Assembly (NCBI GenBank): GCA_964415395.1
Contig: CAYPZU010000021.1
Location: forward strand, 1 to 33,380
Direction: 5' to 3'
Length of the DNA: 33,380 nt
Origin: CAYPZU01 sp964415395
Lineage (GTDB): Bacteria > Chlamydiota > Chlamydiia > Chlamydiales > SM23-39
Below, piece after piece: positions 23,411 through 30,808 of the stretch (positions are counted from its first letter, which is position 1; each line of letters begins with the position of its first letter). Position numbers and translations under genes: made by a program. Below the pieces are notes generated by a model. The model did no database searches. It was given only the letters and a program-made list of their open reading frames with translations, and was not told where the DNA came from.

Positions 23411-24209
23411 AAAGGATAGCGCCGTTCACGGCGATCAGAAGCGGGACGGCCGCCATGCCGGCGATCGCCCGCATCGGGTGGACTCCCAGATGGGCCAGAT
23501 GGACGAAGTCGTGGGAGAGATCCTTCGGACAGCTCCAGTAGGTGGACGCCGCATACGCTCCGTGCGAAATGAAGTCGAAAACTCCGTAGGCGGTCAGATG
23601 CATCGCCAGAGCGGGGTGTTTTTTTCTCCAGGCCATTCCCAAACTCAACCAGATCGAAGATACAAGTAGAGAAAGGCCCGGACCGAATGCCGAAACAAAA
23701 AGGGCCGACTTTGAAATCCCTAGAAACTTCCCGAGCGGCGTCAGTTTTTTTGCGGAGAAATGGGTCACTGCGCCCTGGTAGGGGAAGATCTCGATCCGCG
23801 GATTGGCGGGGGAATAGACCGCTTTGGCGGCGAGGGCATGGCCCGATTCGTGAATCAGGCTTTGCGCGTTATACCCTGTGAGGGAGGCAAATCCCAGAGA
23901 AGGAAGCGCGCGGGTGGCGGCAGCCGTTCCGAAAAGGAGCGGGTCTTTCCTTTGATGGGCCTTGTAATAGGCCGCAGCGCTTATGGTCCGCAAAACGGCG
24001 TGGACGGCGAACTGGATGGCCAGTGCGCTTAACATGAGCGACACGCCCGCCGGCGTTGCGACGAAGCAGCAGACCGCGGCGCCGAGGGCGATCGAGACGG
24101 CCAATTCCGCCAGGCAGGCGAGAGCCACTTTTTTCACCAACTGTTCTTTGGTCGGCGGCGCAGGCGGGATGAATGCGCTGCGTAAAATCGGACCCTGGAT
24201 TGCGTTCAT
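23382..24209 (-). CDS. Membrane protein with HExxH site, M50-like putative metalloprotease
   Basis: 275 residues with about five or six hydrophobic helices (roughly 26-50, 53-76, 92-112, 168-192, 200-220, 245-265). LIHESGHALAAK places a zinc-type HESGH at 120-124, at the start of a helix. AFGPGLSLLVS (174-184) resembles the GP-rich helix of M50/site-2 proteases downstream of their HExxH. Candidate third ligands are Asp212, Asp230 or Asp234; the usual LDGG motif is not obvious. An N-terminal Pro-rich stretch (13-20) precedes the membrane part. No ribosome site is clear at the ATG. A regulated intramembrane protease is the best guess, but a non-enzymatic relative is possible. Confidence 0.55.
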   Translation of the reverse strand: MNAIQGPILRSAFIPPAPPTKEQLVKKVALACLAELAVSIALGAAVCCFVATPAGVSLMLSALAIQFAVHAVLRTISAAAYYKAHQRKDPLLFGTAAATRALPSLGFASLTGYNAQSLIHESGHALAAKAVYSPANPRIEIFPYQGAVTHFSAKKLTPLGKFLGISKSALFVSAFGPGLSLLVSSIWLSLGMAWRKKHPALAMHLTAYGVFDFISHGAYAASTYWSCPKDLSHDFVHLAHLGVHPMRAIAGMAAVPLLIAVNGAILSKSRPRTAL

Positions 24210-24286
24210 GGCCGGGAAGTATCGGCGTTAGGACCCTTGTCTTCAAGTGAAAGAAATTTTAGAATCAGTGCCTGCCAAATCGACTC

Positions 24287-24316
24287 TTGAGAAAAATATT
24301 TTTTTATCGCTATTCT
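24287..24316 (+). promoter_or_regulatory. Promoter of tspO, probably giving a leaderless message
   Basis: TTGAGA (24287-24292; five of six consensus bases), 18 bases, TATTCT (24311-24316). The ATG is at 24324, where transcription would begin, and no Shine-Dalgarno precedes it. Confidence 0.5.
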
Positions 24317-24323
24317 CTCTCTT

Positions 24324-24788
24324 ATGAAGTCCAAGAGAAAAGCGTCGCTTATTCTTTTTTTTCTTCTCTGTTTTGCTGTCGCCTTCCTCGGGAGCGTGGC
24401 TACCAAAACGTCAGTCGATACCTGGTATTTGGAATTGAACAAACCCTCCTGGACCCCGCCGTCCTGGGTATTTGGGCCTGTTTGGACGCTCCTCTATGCC
24501 ATGATCGCGCTTTCGGGGTGGCTTGTTTATGAGAAAAAAGGAGCGCCAGGGCGCCGGAAGGCTCTGATTTGGTATGGCGCGCAGCTTTTCCTGAATTTGA
24601 TCTGGTCTTTTCTCTTTTTCTATTTTCGAAATCCTTTTCTTGGATTGGCGGACATTTTCGCCCTGGCGATTGCAATCGGCGGATATATCCTGGCCTCCTG
24701 GAAAGTTTCAAAACCCGCTTCTCTTCTTTTTGTTCCCTATTTTCTTTGGGTTCTCTACGCCGCATCGCTGAATGCTTTTTTAGTTTAG
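24324..24788 (+). CDS. tspO: TspO/MBR family protein
   Basis: 154 residues, five membrane helices. KPSWTPPSWVFGPVW (40-54) is the classic TspO signature, followed by SGWLVY, WYGAQLFLNLIWSFLFF and a C-terminal YFLWVLYAASLN. TspO proteins bind porphyrins and cholesterol and act as regulators or tetrapyrrole-degrading sensors; cholesterol binding could matter in a host vacuole, but that is speculation. The 3' end overlaps the SbtA-family gene by 9 bases. A diverged second copy of identical length lies at 1101-1565, also tail-to-tail with a transporter. Confidence 0.93.
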   Translation: MKSKRKASLILFFLLCFAVAFLGSVATKTSVDTWYLELNKPSWTPPSWVFGPVWTLLYAMIALSGWLVYEKKGAPGRRKALIWYGAQLFLNLIWSFLFFYFRNPFLGLADIFALAIAIGGYILASWKVSKPASLLFVPYFLWVLYAASLNAFLV

Positions 24789-25748
24789 AATGCGGGCGGC
24801 GAGTTGATAGTAGAGGGGGATTCCTACCACAACATTGAATGGGAAGGTGATTCCCAGAGCGAGCGGCAGATAGACAGACTCTCTTGCTTCCGGGACCGCG
24901 ATCCGCATCGCCGCCGGGGCTGCAATATAAGAGGCGCTTGCAAGCAAAAGCGCAATCAAGGTTCCCGTCCCTCTTTCTAGCCCCGCTAAAGAGGAAATCG
25001 AAATTCCCAACATGGCGCCCAAGAGGGGCATATAGATTCCGAACAGCGCAACGGGCCAAGAAATTTTGTGACTCTGATTCCAAAAGAGCGCGACTCTTTG
25101 CCCCATGTCGAAGAGAAAGACGCAGAGCAAAGGCTTGAATCCTGAGAGGATCGGCTGGATAGAGCTTTCCCATTCGAATGCAGATCCTGCCACTCCCACG
25201 CAGAGGCCTGCAAAAAGGAAGAAAATCGTTCGATTCAGAAAAGTCTCCTTCAGAAGAGAATGGTTGGGGGCGGATCCCGTTTGATGCATTTTTCTGGCTA
25301 GGAAAAGTCCGGCCAGGATTCCTGGCGCTTCCATCAAAGCTGCCGCCCCGATCGCCATCTTTTGGAATTCTACCTGCTGATTTTCTAAAAAGGTCGTTCC
25401 TGCAACGAAAGTCATGATGCTGATCGACCCGAAAGATGCCGAGATCGCGCAGGCGGTGGGTTTGTCTAGCCGCGTCGAAAGGCGCAGGAGAAGGTAGGCG
25501 AGAAAGGGTTGGAGAAATCCGCAAAGCGCCAAGATCCCGAATAGAAGTCCGGCCCCGCTAGTGAAATGATCGAAAAGGGAAGGGCCTCCTTTCAGGCCGA
25601 CGAGGAGGAGCAGAGCGAGAGCCATAGCCTGGCTTAATATCGGGGGAATGAGCCGTTTGGGGCGGATCCAGGCTATGAGAATCCCTGTCATGAAACACAA
25701 CAGGGGGAAGGTGGCTAAATTATTTACTGTCAGGTCTATGATGCTCAT
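24780..25748 (-). CDS. SbtA family (DUF897) transporter, putative sodium-dependent bicarbonate uptake
   Basis: 322 residues with about ten helices. The C-terminal half ASASYIAAPAAMRIAVPEA followed by YLPLALGITFPFNVVVGIPLY is the signature of the SbtA/PF05982 family. An equivalent ASFGSISIMTFVAG lies in the first half, as expected for the inverted repeat of two domains. Cyanobacterial members take up bicarbonate with sodium; heterotroph members have uncertain substrates. No SbtB-type PII gene is adjacent. It is divergent from a LysR regulator with a LysR-type site between, so that regulator very likely controls it. Confidence 0.88.
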   Translation of the reverse strand: MSIIDLTVNNLATFPLLCFMTGILIAWIRPKRLIPPILSQAMALALLLLVGLKGGPSLFDHFTSGAGLLFGILALCGFLQPFLAYLLLRLSTRLDKPTACAISASFGSISIMTFVAGTTFLENQQVEFQKMAIGAAALMEAPGILAGLFLARKMHQTGSAPNHSLLKETFLNRTIFFLFAGLCVGVAGSAFEWESSIQPILSGFKPLLCVFLFDMGQRVALFWNQSHKISWPVALFGIYMPLLGAMLGISISSLAGLERGTGTLIALLLASASYIAAPAAMRIAVPEARESVYLPLALGITFPFNVVVGIPLYYQLAARILN

Positions 25749-25768
25749 GGTTGGCCTTTTTTTCTTTC

Positions 25769-25797
25769 TTTATAACCTCTTTTTTCTTATTGTTGAA
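25769..25797 (-). promoter_or_regulatory. Promoter of the SbtA-family gene
   Basis: On the minus strand TTCAAC (25792-25797), 17 bases, TATAAA (25769-25774). The weak -35 is typical of promoters that need a LysR activator. Confidence 0.5.
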
Positions 25798-25804
25798 ATT
25801 CATA

Positions 25805-25821
25805 ATTGTTATCGTAATAAT
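25805..25821. promoter_or_regulatory. Probable LysR-regulator binding site
   Basis: ATTGTTA (25805-25811), TCG, TAATAAT (25815-25821) form a dyad with one mismatch and contain the T-N11-A pattern (T25807, A25819). It is centred about 50 bases upstream of the predicted start of the SbtA-family transcript and just before the LysR gene, a usual place for activation of the target and autoregulation. Confidence 0.55.
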
Positions 25822-25832
25822 GAGAAAAACTC

Positions 25833-26705
25833 ATGATTGAAACGGATCTTCTCAAAACATTTTTGACATTGGTTGAGACAAGGCATTTCACTGCCGCGGC
25901 GCGCAAGCTGCGCCGCTCCCAATCTGCGATCAGCCTTCAGGTAGGGAAATTGGAACAGCTTCTCGGGAAGAAGCTCTTTCTTCGAGACAATCGGAACGTC
26001 GGACTGACGATAGAAGGAGAGCAGCTCGTTGGCTATGCCAAGCAAATGCTGAAATTGGAAAGAGAGATGATTTCCCATTTCCAGCAGCCGGATGTCGAGG
26101 GCGAGGTGATATTCGGAATTCCGGAAGATTTGGCCACTGCGTATTTGCCTGGAATTCTCGCTGATTTTGCAGAATCGTATCCGAAAATACTCATTCAGGT
26201 TCATTGCGAGTTCTCTTTGCATCTTTTGGAAGGGTTCAAGCAGGGGGACTACCATCTGATCCTGGTGAAGGAAGACCCGAAAAGCCCCCACCCGGGTAGT
26301 GAAAAAGTGGCAGAAGAAGAGTTGGTGTGGGTAGCGCGCGAAGAGATTTCGCTCGATGCTCTAACCCCTCTCCCTCTTGTTCTAGCTCCAGCTCCGTGCG
26401 TTTATCGCCAAAGAGCTTTAGATGCGTTGAACCGCGAGGGAATCCGCTGGAGAATGGCGTATACGAGTCCGAGTTTGGCGGGAGCTCTTGCGGCAGTCAG
26501 AGCGGGGCTGGGCGCGACCATCCTGCCGCGCGAAATGGCGCCCAAAGATCTTGCGGTTCTGAAAAAATTCCCTAAATTGAAAGACGCGCAAATTTCTTTG
26601 CTCAAGCAGCCTGCCGGCTCGGAAGCGATTCGGCAATTTGCTTCATTTGTCTCAAGCCACCTGGCGGAACAAACTCAGTTTAAGCGGCCAGATAGCCGAC
26701 GTTGA
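25833..26705 (+). CDS. LysR family transcriptional regulator
   Basis: 290 residues. The N-terminal winged helix (LKTFLTLVETRHFTAAARKL, then SQSAISLQVGKLEQLLGKKLF) is a textbook LysR DNA-binding domain, followed by a linker helix (about 65-85) and a substrate-binding domain starting GEVIFGIPEDLA. GAGAAAA precedes the ATG. It is divergent from the SbtA-family transporter, the standard LysR arrangement, so the transporter is the likely target. The effector is unknown. LysR regulators are scarce in Chlamydiaceae, so this fits a larger-genome relative. The end overlaps the convergent gene by 26 bases. Confidence 0.93.
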   Translation: MIETDLLKTFLTLVETRHFTAAARKLRRSQSAISLQVGKLEQLLGKKLFLRDNRNVGLTIEGEQLVGYAKQMLKLEREMISHFQQPDVEGEVIFGIPEDLATAYLPGILADFAESYPKILIQVHCEFSLHLLEGFKQGDYHLILVKEDPKSPHPGSEKVAEEELVWVAREEISLDALTPLPLVLAPAPCVYRQRALDALNREGIRWRMAYTSPSLAGALAAVRAGLGATILPREMAPKDLAVLKKFPKLKDAQISLLKQPAGSEAIRQFASFVSSHLAEQTQFKRPDSRR

Positions 26706-27537
26706 TCCGCATGAAGGGAAAATAGGGTGTTTCTGAGAGGGTGGGGCGCGGCTTCACTGCCACGGCGATGTGGAAGGAGTGTCCTCCCGGAAGGGCCGGC
26801 AGGAAGTAGCGGCGGCGGATTTTTTCGAGATCCGGCGCTTTCACTTTGAAGAACCAGACTTGCTCCAGTTCGGGCCAGGTCGACGGTTCGATCGAATAGA
26901 GTCCTTCGATTTCGAACGAGAACTCTTGTCCCGTTTCGGCGATTTCATCCAGATATTGAAACGCGGTTTCCCGCGAAGGGATGACGGGAATGTGAGCCCC
27001 TTCCGGCGATCCGAAGAGGTTGAAGTAAGGAGGGCGCACAAGGCCGAACGCTTTGAGGTAGGGAATGAGGCTCGAGATAAACCGGTTGTCGATGTCTAGA
27101 TAGACGAGGCCGCGGCTATTCTTTCTAAGAACCCCTTTTCCTCTGCAGAGAGAGCGGATGAGGTTTGAATTGCCAGGAACTGGGCGGGCGGTTGAGACTT
27201 CGCTCGTCTCGGTTAAAAGGTAGGGGATGGGGGCCGGGTTCTTTTTGGGGTCGTTCTCAAGAGCCCCTTTGGAGAAGATCCGGGGCGGACGGAAGCTGGC
27301 CTTGGGTCTTTCAGCAGGGGGAGCGAGGCGGGGCGGGGGGAGCGGGGCATCCTCCTTTGGTTCCTTCAGGAGAGCGGACAAGGTGTCCATATCCCGTTTT
27401 TCCTGCGCCAGGCGGTTTGGGTGGGGAGCAAGAGAGGAGCGGGACCAGGCCAGCCGATAGAGTTGGCGGCGCGACGTATGATCCTCGTCTCGATTCAAAT
27501 ATTCTTTAGCTAATTTTGATAGAAAGATTGAAGTCAT
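26680..27537 (-). CDS. Unrecognised protein, C-terminal domain possibly 2H-phosphoesterase-like
   Basis: 285 residues, no membrane segment. A basic N-terminal region (1-50) and a Pro-rich disordered stretch (60-105) precede a folded domain (about 140-285). In it, YLDIDNRFISSLIPYL is followed by AHIPVI (His182), then FSFEIEGLYSIEP, VWFFKVKAPDLEKIRRRY and FHIAVAVK (His256). This order resembles LigT/2H phosphoesterases, which have two H-x-T/S motifs, but here the third residue is Pro and Ala, so activity may be lost. No good ribosome site precedes the ATG. An 18-bp palindrome lies 6 bases upstream of the start. The fold call is tentative. Confidence 0.5.
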   Translation of the reverse strand: MTSIFLSKLAKEYLNRDEDHTSRRQLYRLAWSRSSLAPHPNRLAQEKRDMDTLSALLKEPKEDAPLPPPRLAPPAERPKASFRPPRIFSKGALENDPKKNPAPIPYLLTETSEVSTARPVPGNSNLIRSLCRGKGVLRKNSRGLVYLDIDNRFISSLIPYLKAFGLVRPPYFNLFGSPEGAHIPVIPSRETAFQYLDEIAETGQEFSFEIEGLYSIEPSTWPELEQVWFFKVKAPDLEKIRRRYFLPALPGGHSFHIAVAVKPRPTLSETPYFPFMRINVGYLAA

Positions 27538-27543
27538 GTCTTG

Positions 27544-27580
27544 CTGCTAATTAATGTAAAAATTTTACACTAATTAGCAG
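27544..27580. repeat. 18-bp near-perfect palindrome upstream of a minus-strand gene
   Basis: The bases 27544-27561 are the reverse complement of 27563-27580 with one mismatch (27554/27570), centred on A27562. It sits between the stop of the gene at 27605 and the ATG at 27537. With no loop it fits a dimeric repressor site or cruciform better than an RNA hairpin, though a terminator for the upstream gene is possible. Confidence 0.8.
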
Positions 27581-27604
27581 TAAAACTAAATGATAAAATA
27601 ATGA

Positions 27605-28252
27605 TTAATATGTTTCGTCGGGAGTGGGGGGAGGCGGGGGGGCTCTGTTGGCTCTCTCATGCGCCATGGCTGCAAGGGGGACTCCCGCTGCGAGCGCCCA
27701 AAAGGGGAGCGCGGCGTAAGCGGCATAGGCGGCTGAAACTGCGCAAAGAGCTTTCCCTGGGGTCGTTTTCGAAAACTGAAGAGCTTTTTGGCAGATAGGC
27801 TTGTTGGCGATGTCGGCTGCGCTTTGTTTCGCGTTTGCTATTCTCTCTTTAGCCAGCTCAACCAGGCCGCGGCCTACGAATTTTCCGAGATCTATGGCGA
27901 CACCAACGTCTTCTTTGAGATCTTCGTATCCAGCGGAGGTTCCTGTTTTGACCCGGTTCCAGAGGCCCGAAATAGCGCGGCATACGGATCTGCCTGAGTT
28001 CAGGAGGATAGCCGTGGGGGCGCGGCCGATTTTTTCCCCTGCAAGGAAGCCTCCAATAGCTCCAGCTGTCATTACCGGCGTCTGGCTGCAGGCAAAGACG
28101 GCAGCCGCGGCGGCTCCTGTTTTAACCTGGCGGATCGATGCATCGGATACGCCTGCGGTCCGGGCGATTTCTCCGGCAAAACCCGCGGTGATTCCGATAG
28201 AGACCCCTACGAGGGCGGGGATGGCGGCTGGGTGAGTTGTAGGCTGCGTCAT
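27605..28252 (-). CDS. Unrecognised Ala/Gly-rich membrane protein with Pro-rich tail
   Basis: 215 residues. Hydrophobic Ala/Gly-rich stretches at about 10-30, 45-72 and 165-195 are separated by a helical charged region (about 100-155), and the tail has six consecutive prolines (about 204-211). AGG lies before the ATG, and a TTGTAA-17-TATAAT promoter lies at 28286-28314. I recognise no family. The glycine-rich hydrophobic hairpins and terminal proline stretch fit a membrane-inserted secreted protein such as an inclusion-membrane type, but this rests on architecture only. Confidence 0.6.
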   Translation of the reverse strand: MTQPTTHPAAIPALVGVSIGITAGFAGEIARTAGVSDASIRQVKTGAAAAAVFACSQTPVMTAGAIGGFLAGEKIGRAPTAILLNSGRSVCRAISGLWNRVKTGTSAGYEDLKEDVGVAIDLGKFVGRGLVELAKERIANAKQSAADIANKPICQKALQFSKTTPGKALCAVSAAYAAYAALPFWALAAGVPLAAMAHERANRAPPPPPTPDETY

Positions 28253-28285
28253 GATTAATACCTAAAATTATAAAAATCTTAGAAT

Positions 28286-28314
28286 ATTATATCAGGTAAT
28301 TTAGTTAGTTACAA
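28286..28314 (-). promoter_or_regulatory. Strong promoter of the Ala/Gly-rich membrane protein gene
   Basis: Minus strand: TTGTAA (28309-28314), 17 bases, perfect TATAAT (28286-28291). A second TATAAT (28267-28272) lies nearer the gene. The promoter lies in the 91-base AT-rich spacer after miaB. Confidence 0.6.
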
Positions 28315-28331
28315 TTTGCAATAAATTGTAA
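28309..28331. repeat. Palindrome covering the -35 box
   Basis: TTACAATTT (28309-28317) and AAATTGTAA (28323-28331) are perfect inverted 9-mers around GCAAT. One arm contains the -35 hexamer. It could be an operator or a weak miaB terminator; no T-run follows on the minus strand. Confidence 0.65.
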
Positions 28332-28343
28332 TAATAATAAAAT

Positions 28344-29690
28344 TTATATTACTTTTAGTCGTGCGGATTCCGCTGGTTTCGCGAGCTCTCCGATCAGGGT
28401 CTGGTGGCTGTAGCTGTGCACTTTGACCTGCTGAATGGATCCGATCAGGCTTTCGTCGCCTTCGAAAATCACCTTTTTCCAGCAGCGGGTGCGCCCTTTG
28501 AGCATCTGGCCGTCGCGGTTGAATCGCTCCACCAGGATCTCGTAGGTGTTGCCTAGCATCTGCTGCCGCTCTTCATTGCTGATCTCGTTTTGGAGGTCGG
28601 TCAGCCGCTGGAGCCGGTCGAGTTTGACCTCCTCCGGGATGTCGTCTTTCCATCGCATGGCGGGAGTGCCTTTGCGCGGGCTGTAGGCGAAAATGAAGGC
28701 GAGCGAGAAGCGGATCTGGCGGAAGACTTCCATCGTCTCCTGGAATTCCTCCTCCGTCTCCGTCGGGAACCCGACGATGATGTCGGTACCGAGGGAAACG
28801 TTGGGGACGATCTGCCGCAGCTGGGCCACCTTCTCGAAATACTGCTCTTTCGTGTAGATCCGGTGCATTTTTTTAAGGATGCGGCTCGAACCGGCCTGGA
28901 TCGGGAAGTGGACGAATTCGCAGAGGCTGGGGAGGTCGCGGATCGCCTGCATCAGCTCGACGGTGATATCGATCGGGTGGGAGGTCATGAAGCGGATCCG
29001 CTCCATCCCTGGGATCTTGTCGAGCCGGTAGAGCAGATCGTGGAACAGGCAGTTCCATTCGGCCTGGTCTTTCCCGTAGCTGTTGACGTTCTGGCCTAAA
29101 AGGGTGATCTCTTTATAGCCCTGGTCCACCAGCATTTTGCATTCGTCGACGATGCTCTCGGGCGGGCGGGAGACTTCCTGGCCCCTTGTATAGGGGACGA
29201 CGCAGTAAGTGCAGTATTTGTCGCAGCCGCGGATGATCGAGACGAAGGCTTTGATCTTATTGTCTCTTTTAGCAACCAGGTAGTCGAGGTTCTCTTCGAA
29301 CCGGTCGTCGGTCTTATAGACCTGCCGCTTGGTGTAAAGCACCTCGTCGATCACTGTGCCGAGGTCGGTGATATTATTGGTTCCGACGACGAAGTCGAGG
29401 TGGGGGAATTTCCGGAAAAGGGAGTTTTTCTTCGCCATAGCCATACAGCCGGTAACTCCGATGATGGCATGCCGTTTTTGGGCCCGCCCGAGGCGTCCCA
29501 GTTTGCCCATGACCTTCCTTTCTGCCAGGTCGCGGATCGAGCAGGTATTGAAGATCAGGACGTCGGCCTGGTCCTCGTCTTCGACAGGGAGAAGGCCCCG
29601 TTTCTGCAGTTGGCCGGCCATGATCTCGGTGTCGAGCTCATTCATTTGGCAGCCGTAAGTTCGGATAAAATAAGTTTTTGGCTCTTTCAT
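28344..29690 (-). CDS. miaB: tRNA-2-methylthio-N6-dimethylallyladenosine synthase MiaB
   Basis: Radical-SAM methylthiotransferase acting on i6A37 of UNN-reading tRNAs. The 448 residues show YGCQMN (Cys14), NTCSIR (Cys50) and TGCMA (Cys82) for one cluster, and CDKYCTYC (Cys156, Cys160, Cys163) for the other. FAYSPRKGTPA and a C-terminal TRAM domain (about 375-440) follow. TYGCQMNELD is the MiaB-specific opening. The usual HLPVQSGS is HFPIQAGS here, a mild variation. No clear ribosome site lies before the ATG. Confidence 0.96.
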   Translation of the reverse strand: MKEPKTYFIRTYGCQMNELDTEIMAGQLQKRGLLPVEDEDQADVLIFNTCSIRDLAERKVMGKLGRLGRAQKRHAIIGVTGCMAMAKKNSLFRKFPHLDFVVGTNNITDLGTVIDEVLYTKRQVYKTDDRFEENLDYLVAKRDNKIKAFVSIIRGCDKYCTYCVVPYTRGQEVSRPPESIVDECKMLVDQGYKEITLLGQNVNSYGKDQAEWNCLFHDLLYRLDKIPGMERIRFMTSHPIDITVELMQAIRDLPSLCEFVHFPIQAGSSRILKKMHRIYTKEQYFEKVAQLRQIVPNVSLGTDIIVGFPTETEEEFQETMEVFRQIRFSLAFIFAYSPRKGTPAMRWKDDIPEEVKLDRLQRLTDLQNEISNEERQQMLGNTYEILVERFNRDGQMLKGRTRCWKKVIFEGDESLIGSIQQVKVHSYSHQTLIGELAKPAESARLKVI

Positions 29691-29946
29691 AAGGGGGCCA
29701 TTCTAGCCGAACGGAGCTTCCCAAGAAAAGAAAAAAAGAGAAACGGTTTAGACGGATCGGCTGCGCTGGCAGAAGGGAAAAAAGGAGGGCTGGAACGGGG
29801 AATCGCTTTCTGATATCCTGGGTGTCCTGTTCATTTTCATCTTGTATTAGGAGAAATTTGAGCAGGGAATGGAAAAACGGATTTCCTAAAAATGGGCCGT
29901 GTGGCTATACTATCGTTTTCAATTTGTCATTTAGGATCTTGAGATC
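29691..29946. other. 256-base intergenic region with rplM promoter
   Basis: This spacer separates the divergent miaB and rplM genes. TATACT at 29906-29911 is the best -10 for rplM, with a weak TTCCTA (29883-29888) 17 bases upstream, giving a leader of about 30 bases. The remaining 200 bases hold no convincing gene or stable hairpin that I can see. Confidence 0.5.
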
Positions 29947-30393
29947 ATGAACCAGAACCAGAAGACCCCCATCCTGACCAAGCAAGAGGCCCTGAACTCT
30001 CGCAAGTGGTACCTGTTCGACGCGACAGGCAAAACTCTCGGCCGCTTTGCAGCTGAGATTACGAAAGTCCTCCGCGGAAAACACCGCCCCGATTTCACTC
30101 CCCATGTAGATTGCGGCGATGGCGTCGTGATCATCAACGCGGAAAAAATCAAAGTCACCGGGATGAAAGAAGCCCGCAAAATTTACCGCACCTACACCGG
30201 ATTCATCGGCGGACTGAAAGAAGTTCCCTACAGAATCCAGATGGCCCGCAAACCCGAATGGATCCTCGAGCGCGCGATCAAAGGGATGATGCCTAAAACA
30301 CGCCTCGGCGGCCAGCAAGTAAAGAAACTCCGGATCTACAAAGGCGCCGAGCACGATATGACAGCGCAAAATCCGATCCCTGTAACTATTTAA
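29947..30393 (+). CDS. rplM: 50S ribosomal protein L13
   Basis: 148 residues. RKWYLFDATGKTLGRFAAEI (19-38), LRGKHRPDFTPHVDCGDGVVIINAEKI and the C-terminal MMPKTRLGGQQVKKLRIYKG are standard L13 landmarks. rpsI follows after 14 bases, the conserved rplM-rpsI operon. L13 is an early assembly protein of the large subunit. Confidence 0.97.
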   Translation: MNQNQKTPILTKQEALNSRKWYLFDATGKTLGRFAAEITKVLRGKHRPDFTPHVDCGDGVVIINAEKIKVTGMKEARKIYRTYTGFIGGLKEVPYRIQMARKPEWILERAIKGMMPKTRLGGQQVKKLRIYKGAEHDMTAQNPIPVTI

Positions 30394-30407
30394 AGGACTA
30401 AAGCAGA

Positions 30408-30800
30408 ATGGCTCAGCAAGAATTGATTGGAACTGGCAGAAGAAAAACCGCAGTCGCCTCAGTCCGGATGCGCAGAGGCACGGGGATTATCGACGTCAAC
30501 GGCCGCACTTTCGAACAATATTTCCCGCTTCCGCTTCAGCGCGATTTGATCCTCTCTCCGCTTCAGAAATTCTCGAATCCGGAGAAAGTAGATCTGATTA
30601 TCCGCGTTAAAGGCGGCGGTTTGGAAGCGCAAGCGATTGCAACCCGTCTCGGCATCAGCCGTGCTCTCGTTCAAGAGAACGAAGGAGTCCGCGGAGACCT
30701 GAAGGAACTTGGCTATCTCACCCGCGATCCGCGCAAGAGAGAGCGTAAGAAGTACGGTCTTAAAGGCGCCCGCAAACGCTTCCAATTCTCGAAACGTTAA
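30408..30800 (+). CDS. rpsI: 30S ribosomal protein S9
   Basis: 130 residues. GTGRRKTAVASVRMRRGTG (8-26) and the C-terminal RKKYGLKGARKRFQFSKR, whose tail reaches the P-site tRNA, are diagnostic. AAAGGA lies 11 bases before the ATG. A terminator hairpin follows directly. Confidence 0.98.
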   Translation: MAQQELIGTGRRKTAVASVRMRRGTGIIDVNGRTFEQYFPLPLQRDLILSPLQKFSNPEKVDLIIRVKGGGLEAQAIATRLGISRALVQENEGVRGDLKELGYLTRDPRKRERKKYGLKGARKRFQFSKR

Positions 30801-30808
30801 TTTCAATA

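Noticed and set aside
29691..29905. Ribosomal-protein leader RNA before rplM
   Set aside because: No stable conserved hairpin is visible and the best promoter lies close to the gene, leaving only a short leader.
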